Assembly: GCA_947627215.1 (NCBI GenBank)
Contig: CANQVD010000015.1
Location: 1 to 64,000 of the forward strand
DNA: 64,000 nt
From: an uncultured Eisenbergiella sp.
GTDB taxonomy: Bacteria > Bacillota > Clostridia > Lachnospirales > Lachnospiraceae
Direction of reading: 5' to 3'
Shown: positions 32,465-41,126 of the stretch, piece by piece
Numbering within the stretch: the stretch's first letter is position 1
Layout: every line of letters begins with the position of its first letter
The notes under the pieces: generated by a model
Told to the model about the DNA's origin: nothing
Databases searched by the model: none
Seen by the model: only the letters and a program-made list of their open reading frames with translations
Made by a program: the position numbers and the translations under genes

Positions 32465-33249
32465 GGCTGCAGTTTCTGGTTTCGGCGGTGGATCAGGATG
32501 TGCGGGAGCTGGTGAAGCGGATGCGCCTGGGAGCGGACGGCGTCATCGTCAATCAGTGCGGGAGCAACCGCTATGAAGCCTTTGAATATGAAGGGCACCG
32601 GATGCAGTGCTGGCATATGACGAAAAGGGGCGTGGGTCTGTCCCGCAATACGGCGCTTCTGTGGGCGGACGGCGATATCTGCCTGTTCGCGGACGAGGAC
32701 ATCGTCTACCGGCAGGGGGCGGCGGAAGCGGTGCTGGGCGCTTTCGCGCGGCATCCGGAGGCGGATATGCTTCTGTTCAATGTCCGCGTGCAGGAGGAGC
32801 GGCGGACCTACTGGACGCAGGACACCCATCGGGTCCGGCTGTATAACTGCGGCAGATATCCGGCCTACAGCTTCGCGCTGCGGACCGCCGGACTGCGCGA
32901 AAAAAACGTGACCTTTTCCCTGCTGTTCGGCGGCGGCGCGAAATACGCCAACGGAGAGGACAGCCTGTTCATCCGCGACTGTATCCGGAAGGGACTCAGG
33001 GTATATGCGGTGCCGGTGGAGATCGGCGAGGAGGTCCCCCGGCCCTCCACCTGGTTTCACGGCTACGACGGGAAATTCTTTCATGACAGGGGCGTGCTCT
33101 ACCGGGCGCTTTACGGGAGACTCGCCCGGCTGATGGGCCTTCGCTTTTTGTATAAGAACAGAAAAAGGATGTGCGCGGGACAGATCGGCTTCCCGGAGGC
33201 GCTGCGCCTGCTTTCCCGGGGCGTTTCGGACGCGAAAAGGGGGCTGTAG
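32461..33249 (+). CDS. Glycosyltransferase (GT-A fold)
   Basis: QFLVSAVDQDVRELVKRM..GLSRNTALLWADGDICLFADEDIVYRQG. Confidence 0.8.
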   Translation: MRLQFLVSAVDQDVRELVKRMRLGADGVIVNQCGSNRYEAFEYEGHRMQCWHMTKRGVGLSRNTALLWADGDICLFADEDIVYRQGAAEAVLGAFARHPEADMLLFNVRVQEERRTYWTQDTHRVRLYNCGRYPAYSFALRTAGLREKNVTFSLLFGGGAKYANGEDSLFIRDCIRKGLRVYAVPVEIGEEVPRPSTWFHGYDGKFFHDRGVLYRALYGRLARLMGLRFLYKNRKRMCAGQIGFPEALRLLSRGVSDAKRGL

Positions 33250-33252
33250 CGT

Positions 33253-34404
33253 ATGGTGTTTTACAGTCTGATCGCGGCGCTGACGGTGGCGCTCGCGTCC
33301 CTGGTGTCATCGGGCCGCCCGGTGCGTGCGGGATGGTCCGGCGGTCCCGGCACTTGCGGTGCGCTGACCCGCCGCCGGGCTTTCGAACATCTCTGCCTTG
33401 CGGGCATTTTCCTCACGCTGGCGCTGGTATCGGCGCTGCGCGTGGAGGTGGGCAACGACTACGGAAAATATGTGGATATTTTTCACGAGATCTGGGCGGG
33501 CACCGACGCCGCCTATGTGGTGACGGAGCCGGGCTTCAATTTCGTTGTCAGAGCCGTCTATGCCCTGTCCGGCTATGAAAATTATCTGCTGGTGTTCGCT
33601 CTGTTCGGGACGGCCACGGCATTTCTCTTTTTAAAGGCGATGTACGGACAGAGCGAGCGCTTCGTTCTTTCTTTTTTCCTGTTCATGACGCTGGGGCTCT
33701 ATTTCCGCACCTTCACCACCGTCCGCTATTATTTTGTGCTGGCGCTGACGATGTGCAGCCTGCGGTATGTGCTGCGCAGGGAATACGGGAAATTCCTGCT
33801 GCTGATCCTGTTCGCGGCGCTGTTCCATAAATCGGTGCTGGTGACGATCCCCCTGTTTTTTCTGGCCGCGCTGCGCTGGGACCGGCGGGTCTGCGCGGCA
33901 GGAGGCGCGCTGGCCCTGCTCGCCGTCGTGTTCCGGAAACAGGTGCTGGCGCTGGCGCTGACGCTCTACCCCACCTTTCGGGATACGGTGTACCTGTCGC
34001 AGGATATCGGTCTGCGGGCCAACGCCTCCGGCATCCTGCGGTGCCTGGCCGTGTTCGCGCTGGCCCTTTTCTGTCGGGAGGGGCTGCGGAAGGAGGAAAA
34101 CCGGTTCTATCTGAAGCTCAGTGTGCTGGGCTTTCTGCTGTACACCTGCGGGTCCTTTCTGCCGCTGGTGTCCCGGCTGGCCTATTATGTGACCACGCCG
34201 CAGATCCTGCTGGCGCCCGGCCTGATCGCCGGGACGGAGCGCGGCCGGAAGAGGACCCTGGCGGCGGGGCTGGTGATTTTGTTCGGCCTGCTGTATTTCG
34301 TACAGTTTCTCCGCATGGCTCCCGGCAGCGGCATGCAGGTGCTGCCTTACCGGTCCTGGATTTTTTACAGATGGGAATGGATCAATGGTTCAGAATTCTT
34401 TTAG
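33253..34404 (+). CDS. EpsG/Wzy-like polysaccharide polymerase
   Basis: 383 aa polytopic; RVEVGNDYGKYVDIFHEIWAG..EPGFNFVVRAVY resembles EpsG family. Confidence 0.8.
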   Translation: MVFYSLIAALTVALASLVSSGRPVRAGWSGGPGTCGALTRRRAFEHLCLAGIFLTLALVSALRVEVGNDYGKYVDIFHEIWAGTDAAYVVTEPGFNFVVRAVYALSGYENYLLVFALFGTATAFLFLKAMYGQSERFVLSFFLFMTLGLYFRTFTTVRYYFVLALTMCSLRYVLRREYGKFLLLILFAALFHKSVLVTIPLFFLAALRWDRRVCAAGGALALLAVVFRKQVLALALTLYPTFRDTVYLSQDIGLRANASGILRCLAVFALALFCREGLRKEENRFYLKLSVLGFLLYTCGSFLPLVSRLAYYVTTPQILLAPGLIAGTERGRKRTLAAGLVILFGLLYFVQFLRMAPGSGMQVLPYRSWIFYRWEWINGSEFF

Positions 34405-35239
34405 CATTGTGGTCGTATGTCTGAATCCCGGAAAAAAGCTGCTGTATACCGTGGAAAGCGTGTTGGCGCAGCAGTACGGCAACTATGAGATCGTCGTCAA
34501 GGACGGAGGCTCCGCGGACGGTTCGCTGGATTTGCTGCCCTCGGACAGCCGGATCCGGGTGCTTTCGGGAAAGGACGCCGGAATTTATGACGCCATGAAT
34601 CAGGCGCTTGCCGCCGTGAACGGCAGATATGTGCTCTTTCTGAACTGCGGCGACGCGCTGCACGACGCGCAGGTGCTGTCGCGCATGGAAAGGGTGATCC
34701 GGGACAAAAGGAGCGGGGATCCGGAAACGGAGGGCCGTTCCTGCAGGGGGCGGATGCGGATTTTTTACGGGAACCAGTACAATATGCGGCAAAGCTGCGT
34801 GGTTTATTCCGCGCCGGAGGTGAACGATTTCACCTGCTACCGGAACGTGCCCTGCCATCAGGTCTGCTTTTATGATGCCAGGCTGTTCGAGGAACGGGGA
34901 TACGATACGAATTACCGGGTGCGGGCCGACTACGAGCATTTTCTGTACTGCATCTATGAGAAAAAGGCGGAAGCGGTCTATACGGATCTGACCGTGGCGG
35001 ATTATGAGGGCGGCGGGTTTTCCGAAACGGACGAAAACCGGCGGATCTCCGCGAAGGAGCATGCGAAGATCGCGAGACGGTATCTGGGACGCCGGAAAAC
35101 GATGAAATACCGGGCGGCGATGCTGCTGACGCTGGCGCCGCTGCGCACGAAGATGGCGGAGAGCAGGCGGCTGGCCGGCCTTTATAACGGGCTGAAGACG
35201 GGCGTGTACCGGCTGCTGGGAAAGGGCCGGGGCGCATGA
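34385..35239 (+). CDS. GT2 glycosyltransferase
   Basis: FSIVVVCLNPGKKLLYTVESVLAQQYGNYEIVVKDGGSADGS, GIYDAMNQAL, FLNCGDAL. Confidence 0.9.
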   Translation: MVQNSFSIVVVCLNPGKKLLYTVESVLAQQYGNYEIVVKDGGSADGSLDLLPSDSRIRVLSGKDAGIYDAMNQALAAVNGRYVLFLNCGDALHDAQVLSRMERVIRDKRSGDPETEGRSCRGRMRIFYGNQYNMRQSCVVYSAPEVNDFTCYRNVPCHQVCFYDARLFEERGYDTNYRVRADYEHFLYCIYEKKAEAVYTDLTVADYEGGGFSETDENRRISAKEHAKIARRYLGRRKTMKYRAAMLLTLAPLRTKMAESRRLAGLYNGLKTGVYRLLGKGRGA

Positions 35240-35311
35240 CGGGAGGCGCGGCACGGCCGCAGGGTGCGCAGGAGAGCGCGCTGCCGGCCAAAACGCCGGA
35301 AAGAGGAGCGT

Positions 35312-36607
35312 ATGAGGGTTCTTTGGGTCTGCAATATCATGCTGCCGGCCATCGCGCGGCAGCTTTCTGCGGAATACAGCGTCCGGGAAGGCTGGCTTTC
35401 CGGGATTTTCCGGAGTCTGCTGGAGCGGGAGGGGACCGGCGTGGAGCTGGGCGTATGCTTTCCGGCGGACGGCGGGCTGGCGGAGACGGACCGAAAGCTT
35501 CGGATCGGCGGGCGGGAAGTGGCCTGTTACGGCTTCGCGGAGGATCTGGAGCACCCGGAGCGGTACGACGCCGCCATGGAGGCGCGGTTTTCCCATATCC
35601 TGGACCGTTTTTCGCCGGATCTGGTTCATATTTTCGGTACGGAATTTCCCCATGGTCTGGCCTGCGCCAGGGCCTTCGGAAGGCCGGGGCGGACGCTGGT
35701 GGGCCTGCAGGGCATGATGGGCGCCATCGCGGACGCCTATATGGCGGATCTGCCCCCGGCGGTACAGAGGTCCGCAACGCTGCGGGACGTGCTCAAAAGG
35801 GACAGCCTGGCCCGGCAGCAGGAAAAATTCCGGCTCCGCGCCGCCGGAGAGGCGAGGCTGTTAAGGCTGGCGGGTCACGTCACGGGGCGGACGCCCTTCG
35901 ACCGGGAGACCGCGCGGAGGATCCATCCGGAAGCGGCCTATCATTTCATGAACGAGACGCTGCGGGACTGCTTTTACGAGGGAGGCTGGGAGCCGGCGCG
36001 CTGCCGCCGGTATGAGCTCTTTGTGAGCCAGGCGGACTATCCCATAAAGGGCTTTCATTATCTGCTGCAGGCCATGCCGGAGATCTGCGCGGCATTCCCG
36101 CAGACGACGGTCGCCGTGGCGGGAAACAGCGTGCTGGGGACGGACGGCGTAAAAAGCCGGCTGAAGATTCCCGCCTATGGGAAATATCTGCGGCGGCTGG
36201 CGAAGGAAAACCGTCTGACGGAGAAGATCCGCGTGCTGGGTCGGCTGGATGAGGAGGGGATGAAGCGCGCGTATCTCTCCTGCCACGTATTCGTCTGTCC
36301 CTCGGCCATGGAAAATTCTCCCAATTCCCTGGGGGAGGCCCAGCTTCTGGGCGTGCCGGCCGTTGCCAGCGATACCGGCGGCATTCCCGGCATAGCGGCG
36401 CACGGAGTGGGCGGGCTTCTGTTTGAAAAGGGAAATCCCCGGGCGCTGGCGGAGGCGGTGCAGAAGCTGTTTTCCTCTGACGAAACCGCCGGGCGGCTGT
36501 CGGCGTCGGAGCGGGCGGATGCGGCCGTCCGGTATGACAGAGCGCGCAACCTGGAGACGCTGCTGGAAATCTATCGGAGGATGCTGGAGGAAAGTCCGGA
36601 GCGATGA
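35312..36607 (+). CDS. GT4 glycosyltransferase
   Basis: ATG at 35312: MRVLWVCNIMLPAIARQL; C-terminal PSAMENSPNSLGEAQLLGVPAVASDTGGIPG. Confidence 0.9.
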   Translation: MRVLWVCNIMLPAIARQLSAEYSVREGWLSGIFRSLLEREGTGVELGVCFPADGGLAETDRKLRIGGREVACYGFAEDLEHPERYDAAMEARFSHILDRFSPDLVHIFGTEFPHGLACARAFGRPGRTLVGLQGMMGAIADAYMADLPPAVQRSATLRDVLKRDSLARQQEKFRLRAAGEARLLRLAGHVTGRTPFDRETARRIHPEAAYHFMNETLRDCFYEGGWEPARCRRYELFVSQADYPIKGFHYLLQAMPEICAAFPQTTVAVAGNSVLGTDGVKSRLKIPAYGKYLRRLAKENRLTEKIRVLGRLDEEGMKRAYLSCHVFVCPSAMENSPNSLGEAQLLGVPAVASDTGGIPGIAAHGVGGLLFEKGNPRALAEAVQKLFSSDETAGRLSASERADAAVRYDRARNLETLLEIYRRMLEESPER

Positions 36608-37782
36608 AGACGGTTTTCATTTCCAATTATATCAACCATCACCAGATTCCCTTTTCCGATGCGATGTATGCCGTGCTGGGGGACGATTATCATTTCATCC
36701 AGACGGAGCCCATGTCCCCGGAGCGGCAGGCCATGGGCTGGGGACTGGAGGCGGAACGGATCCCCTACGTGGTGTTCTCCTATCGGGAGGAGGAGCGGTG
36801 TCGCCGCCTGATCGGGGAGGCGGATCTGGTGTTGGCGGGATGGACGGAACGAACGGATCTGTTTCTGCCCCGGATCGCCGCGGGCGGGCTGACGCTGCGC
36901 GTCAGCGAGCGGATCTACCGGGAAGGACAGTGGAAGGCGGTCTCTCCCCGGGGGCTGTGGGCCAAATATAAGGAGCATGTCCGATTCCGGAAAAAGCCGG
37001 TCTATCTGCTCTGTGTCGGGGCCTATGTGGCCTCCGATTTCTCCCTGATCGGGGCGTATCCGGGGAAAATGCTGAAATTCGGCTATTTTCCGCCGTTTCG
37101 GGAATATGACGAGGAGAAGCTGTTCGCCGGGAAGCGGGCGGAGCAAGAGCTCCAGCTCGTCTGGGCGGCCAGGCTCATCCGGCTGAAGCACCCGGAATAC
37201 GCGGTGCGCCTGGCAGCGGAGCTTAAAGCGGCGGGCGTCGCCTTCCATCTGCATCTTGTCGGCGACGGACCGCTGGAGGAGGAGGTGCGCGGGCAGATCG
37301 CGGCCGCGGGGCTGGAGCGGCAGATCACCTGTTACGGTTTTCTGGAGCCGGAGCGGGTGCGGGATGTGATGGAGGCCGGCCATGTCTTTCTGTTCACCAG
37401 CAGCTATCTGGAGGGCTGGGGCGCGGTGATCAATGAGGCCATGAACAGCGGCTGCTGTGTGGTGGCGAATGCCCGGACGGGGGCGGCCCCGTTCCTGATC
37501 GAGGACGGCGTGAACGGCGCGGTCTGGCCGGACGGAAGCTACGAAGGCTTTGCCGGACGGGTGAGAGCGCTTCTGGAGCGGCCGGAGCGGATCGGGGAGA
37601 TGGGACGGGCGGCATACCGGACCATACGGACGGTGTGGAACGCGCGTCACGCGGCCGCGGAGTGCATACGTTTTTACGAGAACTGGAAACGGGGGATCAC
37701 GGACCTGCCGGAGAGCGGTCCCTTTTCCAGGGCGGAGCGGCTTTCCGCCCGCTGGCGTTATTGTGAGGGAAAACTGGAATGA
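36604..37782 (+). CDS. GT4 glycosyltransferase
   Basis: LHLVGDGPLEEEVRGQI, SSYLEGWGAVINEAMNSGC; ATGA overlap with upstream gene. Confidence 0.9.
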   Translation: MKTVFISNYINHHQIPFSDAMYAVLGDDYHFIQTEPMSPERQAMGWGLEAERIPYVVFSYREEERCRRLIGEADLVLAGWTERTDLFLPRIAAGGLTLRVSERIYREGQWKAVSPRGLWAKYKEHVRFRKKPVYLLCVGAYVASDFSLIGAYPGKMLKFGYFPPFREYDEEKLFAGKRAEQELQLVWAARLIRLKHPEYAVRLAAELKAAGVAFHLHLVGDGPLEEEVRGQIAAAGLERQITCYGFLEPERVRDVMEAGHVFLFTSSYLEGWGAVINEAMNSGCCVVANARTGAAPFLIEDGVNGAVWPDGSYEGFAGRVRALLERPERIGEMGRAAYRTIRTVWNARHAAAECIRFYENWKRGITDLPESGPFSRAERLSARWRYCEGKLE

Positions 37783-38870
37783 GCGAAACGGTATCCGGAA
37801 ACGGAATGGGGCCCGGCGGAACAGGGCCGGGTGAAAACCGGTCCGACGGGACAGACGGCGCGCGGAGCGGGCCGCTTCTGAGCGTTATCGTGCCCTGTTA
37901 TAATATTGAAGACTGTCTGGAGCGCTGTGTGAACAGCATCCGGCGGCAGACCTGGAAGGCGCTGGAGATCCTGCTGGTGGACGACGGCTCCACGGACCGG
38001 ACGGGAGAGCTTTGCGACCGGTTCGCGCGTGAGGATGCCAGGATCCGCGTTTTCCATAAAAAAAACGGAGGCTCCTCCTCCGCGCGCAATCTGGGGATCC
38101 GTGAGGCAAGAGGGGAATGGCTGGGATTTGTGGACAGCGACGACTGGATCGAGCCCGGCATGTATGAAGCGCTCTGGAAGGCCGCTGCGGCATACGGGGT
38201 GGAGATCGCCCAGATTTCCCGGGATGAGATCGATGAAAACGGACAGCGGCGGCCCGATGTTTGTACGCCGCCGGAGCGGGCGTCGGTATGTCCCTCCGCC
38301 GATTTCCTGCGGGAGCTTTTGCTGCACCGGGGGGACTGTTCCTTCTGCACCAAGCTGGTGAAGCGGGAGCTGTTCGGGGACAGGCGTTTCCCGGAGGGGA
38401 AGCTCAACGAGGATTTTTATCTGCTCCTGCAGATGCTGGAGGCGGTCCGGGGAATCTGCATTCTGCCGGAACAGATGTATCACGTGTTTTACCGCATCGG
38501 GAGCAATACCCGCCGAAAGGAGAAGAACGACTTTTCGCGGGTGTTTGTGGATATCGTGGAGAATGCGGACCGCGCGGAGGCGCTGACGGAGCGCTGTTAT
38601 CCGCAGCTTCGCGCCGAGGCGGTGCGCTTCGCGCTGTACCAGCGCCTGGATTATCTGCTCCATATCCCGGTGGAACGGATGGTGAACACGGACGGCTTTT
38701 ACCGGCAGGTGAAACGCTATCTGCGCAGCCATCTTCGGGACACGCTGACCAACCCTTATCTGACCGCGAAAAACAGGAGCTATCTTCTGCTGCTGACCGC
38801 CGCGCCGAAGACGGTGCGCAGGATACACGGCTGGAAAATGCGCATCTTAAAAGGCCGCATGTCCGGATGA
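37779..38870 (+). CDS. GT2 glycosyltransferase
   Basis: LLSVIVPCYNIEDCLERCVNSIRRQTWKALEILLVDDGSTDRTGELCD. Confidence 0.92.
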   Translation: MSETVSGNGMGPGGTGPGENRSDGTDGARSGPLLSVIVPCYNIEDCLERCVNSIRRQTWKALEILLVDDGSTDRTGELCDRFAREDARIRVFHKKNGGSSSARNLGIREARGEWLGFVDSDDWIEPGMYEALWKAAAAYGVEIAQISRDEIDENGQRRPDVCTPPERASVCPSADFLRELLLHRGDCSFCTKLVKRELFGDRRFPEGKLNEDFYLLLQMLEAVRGICILPEQMYHVFYRIGSNTRRKEKNDFSRVFVDIVENADRAEALTERCYPQLRAEAVRFALYQRLDYLLHIPVERMVNTDGFYRQVKRYLRSHLRDTLTNPYLTAKNRSYLLLLTAAPKTVRRIHGWKMRILKGRMSG

Positions 38871-38889
38871 AACCGGGATGCGGCCTTTT
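38849..38889. terminator. Bidirectional terminator at the end of the polysaccharide operon
   Basis: aaaaggccgcat ... atgcggcctttt inverted repeat spanning the stop codon of the last glycosyltransferase. Confidence 0.85.
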
Positions 38890-38926
38890 GCGTTCAGGTG
38901 CCGACGGGAAGACGGGAATCCGCGGC

Positions 38927-39406
38927 TCATTTCACGGGCTTCGCGCCCGCTTTTTCCTGCAGCTTTTCGACATTTCTGCGCAGCCAGCCCTTTTTCTTCT
39001 TATTGTCCGGCTGTATCACGCCGCCGCGCAGGCCCTTGACGCTGGTCAGATAGATGCCGCTGACCGTTGCCTTGACCTCTTTCCTGACGGGGACCGTATC
39101 GAAGATCTTTTCGTCGCAGACCAGGGACATGATCTGTGGTCCGACCTTCGCCTTGACGATGGGCAGCTTGGATCCGCGCAGCAGCTTCGGCGTGGAATCG
39201 ATCACCGCCTGCGGCAGTCCGGCGTCCCGAAGCTTCATCTTCTTCTTGTCGATGATCAGCATCGTGACGGTCTGTTTATAGGCCTCCAGTTGTTTTTCCT
39301 GCTCCGCCTGTTTCTTCTGCGCCCGGCTGCCCAGAAAGTAGAGCACGGCGGCGCCCGCCGCCAGCACGAGCAGGACGATCAGCAATACCCAGCCCCAGGT
39401 ACTCAT
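38927..39406 (-). CDS. Small membrane-anchored protein of unknown function
   Basis: MSTWGWVLLIVLLVLAAGAAVLYFLGSRAQKKQAEQEKQLEAYKQTVTMLIIDKKKMK; N-terminal TM, gaggaagcg-like RBS region. Confidence 0.75.
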   Translation of the reverse strand: MSTWGWVLLIVLLVLAAGAAVLYFLGSRAQKKQAEQEKQLEAYKQTVTMLIIDKKKMKLRDAGLPQAVIDSTPKLLRGSKLPIVKAKVGPQIMSLVCDEKIFDTVPVRKEVKATVSGIYLTSVKGLRGGVIQPDNKKKKGWLRRNVEKLQEKAGAKPVK

Positions 39407-39434
39407 AATTCGCTTCCTCCTGAAAATGATGTAA

Positions 39435-39465
39435 GGCCGCGAAACAGCCGCGGCCGCCTTTTTTT
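39435..39465 (+). terminator. Terminator-like hairpin upstream of recombinase 1
   Basis: ggccgcg-aaacagc-cgcggcc-gcc-ttttttt. Confidence 0.6.
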
Positions 39466-39662
39466 ATTCTAACAGAGTTTTTTTTTTAAGACAAGACATT
39501 TGACGTATAAAAGTGTCCGAAACTGCCGGAGGCGCCGCGTGGGGTGTTTCCGGCGATTGTTTTTCCGCTGATAGGATTGACAGACCGGCACATAATAAAA
39601 GAAACCGGATATGGCTTCAACCCGTCTTCGGTTAAATCCATCGCTGAAAAGGAGAATGTATC

Positions 39663-40523
39663 ATGTCTGAAGCATCTGAAAAATCCTATCGGATCGGGGA
39701 GTCCATGATCTCCGATTTCCGCGCCTATCTCATTCGGGAGGAAAAAAGCCGGGGCACCGTCGAAAAATATCTGCGCGACGTCAGAGCCCTTGCCGCGTGG
39801 CTGGGAGAACGGGAGGCCGTGAAGGAAAACGTGGCCGCCTGGAAAAATGAGCTGCTGGAGAAAAACTACCGGCCCGTCACCGTCAATTCCATGCTCTCCG
39901 CCCTGAATACCTTTTTTGATTTCATGGGCTGGCGCGAGTGCCGGGTGAAGTTCCTTCACGTCCAGCGCCGTCTCTTCCGCAGCCCGGAGCGGGAGCTGAC
40001 CCGCGCGGAGTATGACCGGCTGATAAAGACCGCGCTGGACCGTGGGAAGGAGCGCACGGCTCTGCTGATGGAGACCATCTGCGCCACGGGGATCCGGGTA
40101 TCGGAGGTGAAATATATTACCGTGAAGGCCCTGCAGTGCAGAAGGGCGGAAATCTCTCTGAAAGGGAAGGTCCGGACGATCCTCCTGCCGGGGAAGCTGT
40201 GCAAGAAGCTGCTGGGATACGCGAAAAAGCAGGGGATCAGGACGGGGGAGATCTTTCTGACGGGGAAGGGGAAAGGGATTTCCCGCCGCCAGATCTGGCA
40301 GGAGATGAAGTCGCTGTGCGGGGAAGCGGGGGTGGAGCCGTCGAAGGTGTTTCCGCATAACCTGCGGCATCTGTTCGCAGTGACCTGGTACAGGGTCTGC
40401 CGGGATATCGTGAAGCTGGCGGATCTGCTGGGACATTCCAGCATCGAGACGACGCGGATCTATCTGGTGGACAGCGGGGAGGAGCATATGCGTCAGCTCG
40501 ACCGGATGGGGCTGGTGGCCTGA
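39663..40523 (+). CDS. Tyrosine recombinase/integrase with intact catalytic residues (candidate DNA invertase)
   Basis: Core-binding and catalytic domains; ATGIRVSE (Arg), KGK (Lys), HNLRHLFA (His..Arg), LLGHSSIETTRIYL (His..Tyr). Confidence 0.93.
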   Translation: MSEASEKSYRIGESMISDFRAYLIREEKSRGTVEKYLRDVRALAAWLGEREAVKENVAAWKNELLEKNYRPVTVNSMLSALNTFFDFMGWRECRVKFLHVQRRLFRSPERELTRAEYDRLIKTALDRGKERTALLMETICATGIRVSEVKYITVKALQCRRAEISLKGKVRTILLPGKLCKKLLGYAKKQGIRTGEIFLTGKGKGISRRQIWQEMKSLCGEAGVEPSKVFPHNLRHLFAVTWYRVCRDIVKLADLLGHSSIETTRIYLVDSGEEHMRQLDRMGLVA

Positions 40524-40572
40524 CCGCGGGAGCATAAAAAAATGTCCTCTCGGACGTCTCGCCTCCCGGCAA

Positions 40573-40592
40573 TCCCGGAATCTACATTTTGT
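40573..40592 (+). repeat. Left arm (IR-L) of candidate invertible promoter segment
   Basis: tcccggaatctacattttgt; reverse complement of 41061-41080 with one mismatch. Confidence 0.85.
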
Positions 40593-41060
40593 GTATTCGG
40601 CTGCCGGAACAAATCGCCCGACCGCCTACATATACTTCTGAAAAATGCAAAACCCGCAGGATTCTGCCCGTTTTCTGTGACAGGCCGGGGCCGGTGAAAG
40701 CCCCGGGTTTCATTCCCGCGTTCTTTTCAGATTGATCTATATTTATTGTATCAGCATAATTCTGATTTGTCTACACCCAAGATCAAAAAATATTAACTAA
40801 ATTTTTTACAGAAAATCTGTCAGAAAGAAAAAAATTGACCGCAATTCCGGATTGAGCGCAGCAGGACAGGAGAAAAGGCGGATTTGTCTGAATAGAAAGG
40901 GCCTTTTCTGCCTGCAGTATCGGGAATCCGTCATAGTGAAATCACCGGAATATACGTCTTATCGAATTTATGTTATCGCATACCGGATAACCCAAGCAGA
41001 CCGGACCCGGCCGGCCGTTTCGGCTCAGATTCTTTATTTTTATGATCCGGACAAAAAGGA
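40593..41060. promoter_or_regulatory. Candidate invertible DNA segment (phase-variation switch)
   Basis: 468 bp between the 20-bp inverted repeats; contains no convincing CDS but a good sigma-A promoter; bordered by a tyrosine recombinase gene. Confidence 0.75.
40745..40773 (-). promoter_or_regulatory. Sigma-A promoter inside the invertible segment, pointing left in this assembly
   Basis: Minus strand TAGACA - 17 nt (aatcagaattatgctga) - TACAAT, with TGA extended -10. Confidence 0.75.
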
Positions 41061-41080
41061 ACAAAATGTAGATTCTGGGA
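41061..41080 (-). repeat. Right arm (IR-R) of candidate invertible promoter segment
   Basis: acaaaatgtagattctggga; reverse complement tcccagaatctacattttgt matches IR-L 19/20. Confidence 0.85.
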
Positions 41081-41126
41081 AAACGACAGTCAGTTGAGAA
41101 GAGGCAGGAAAAGGGGCGGTCGATTG

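Noticed and set aside
39478-39487. T10 homopolymer upstream of recombinase 1 as a slipped-strand switch
   Set aside because: Lies in non-coding sequence with no clear promoter spacer role; insufficient evidence.
39509-39533. aaaagtgtccgaaactgccggaggc as a possible third recombination site (resembles the reverse complement of 40561-40590)
   Set aside because: Only a gapped, imperfect match with the core altered; far weaker than the IR-L/IR-R pair.
40852-41097. 81-aa plus-strand ORF inside the invertible segment
   Set aside because: TTG start, no RBS, no family resemblance, and it crosses IR-R; most likely random.
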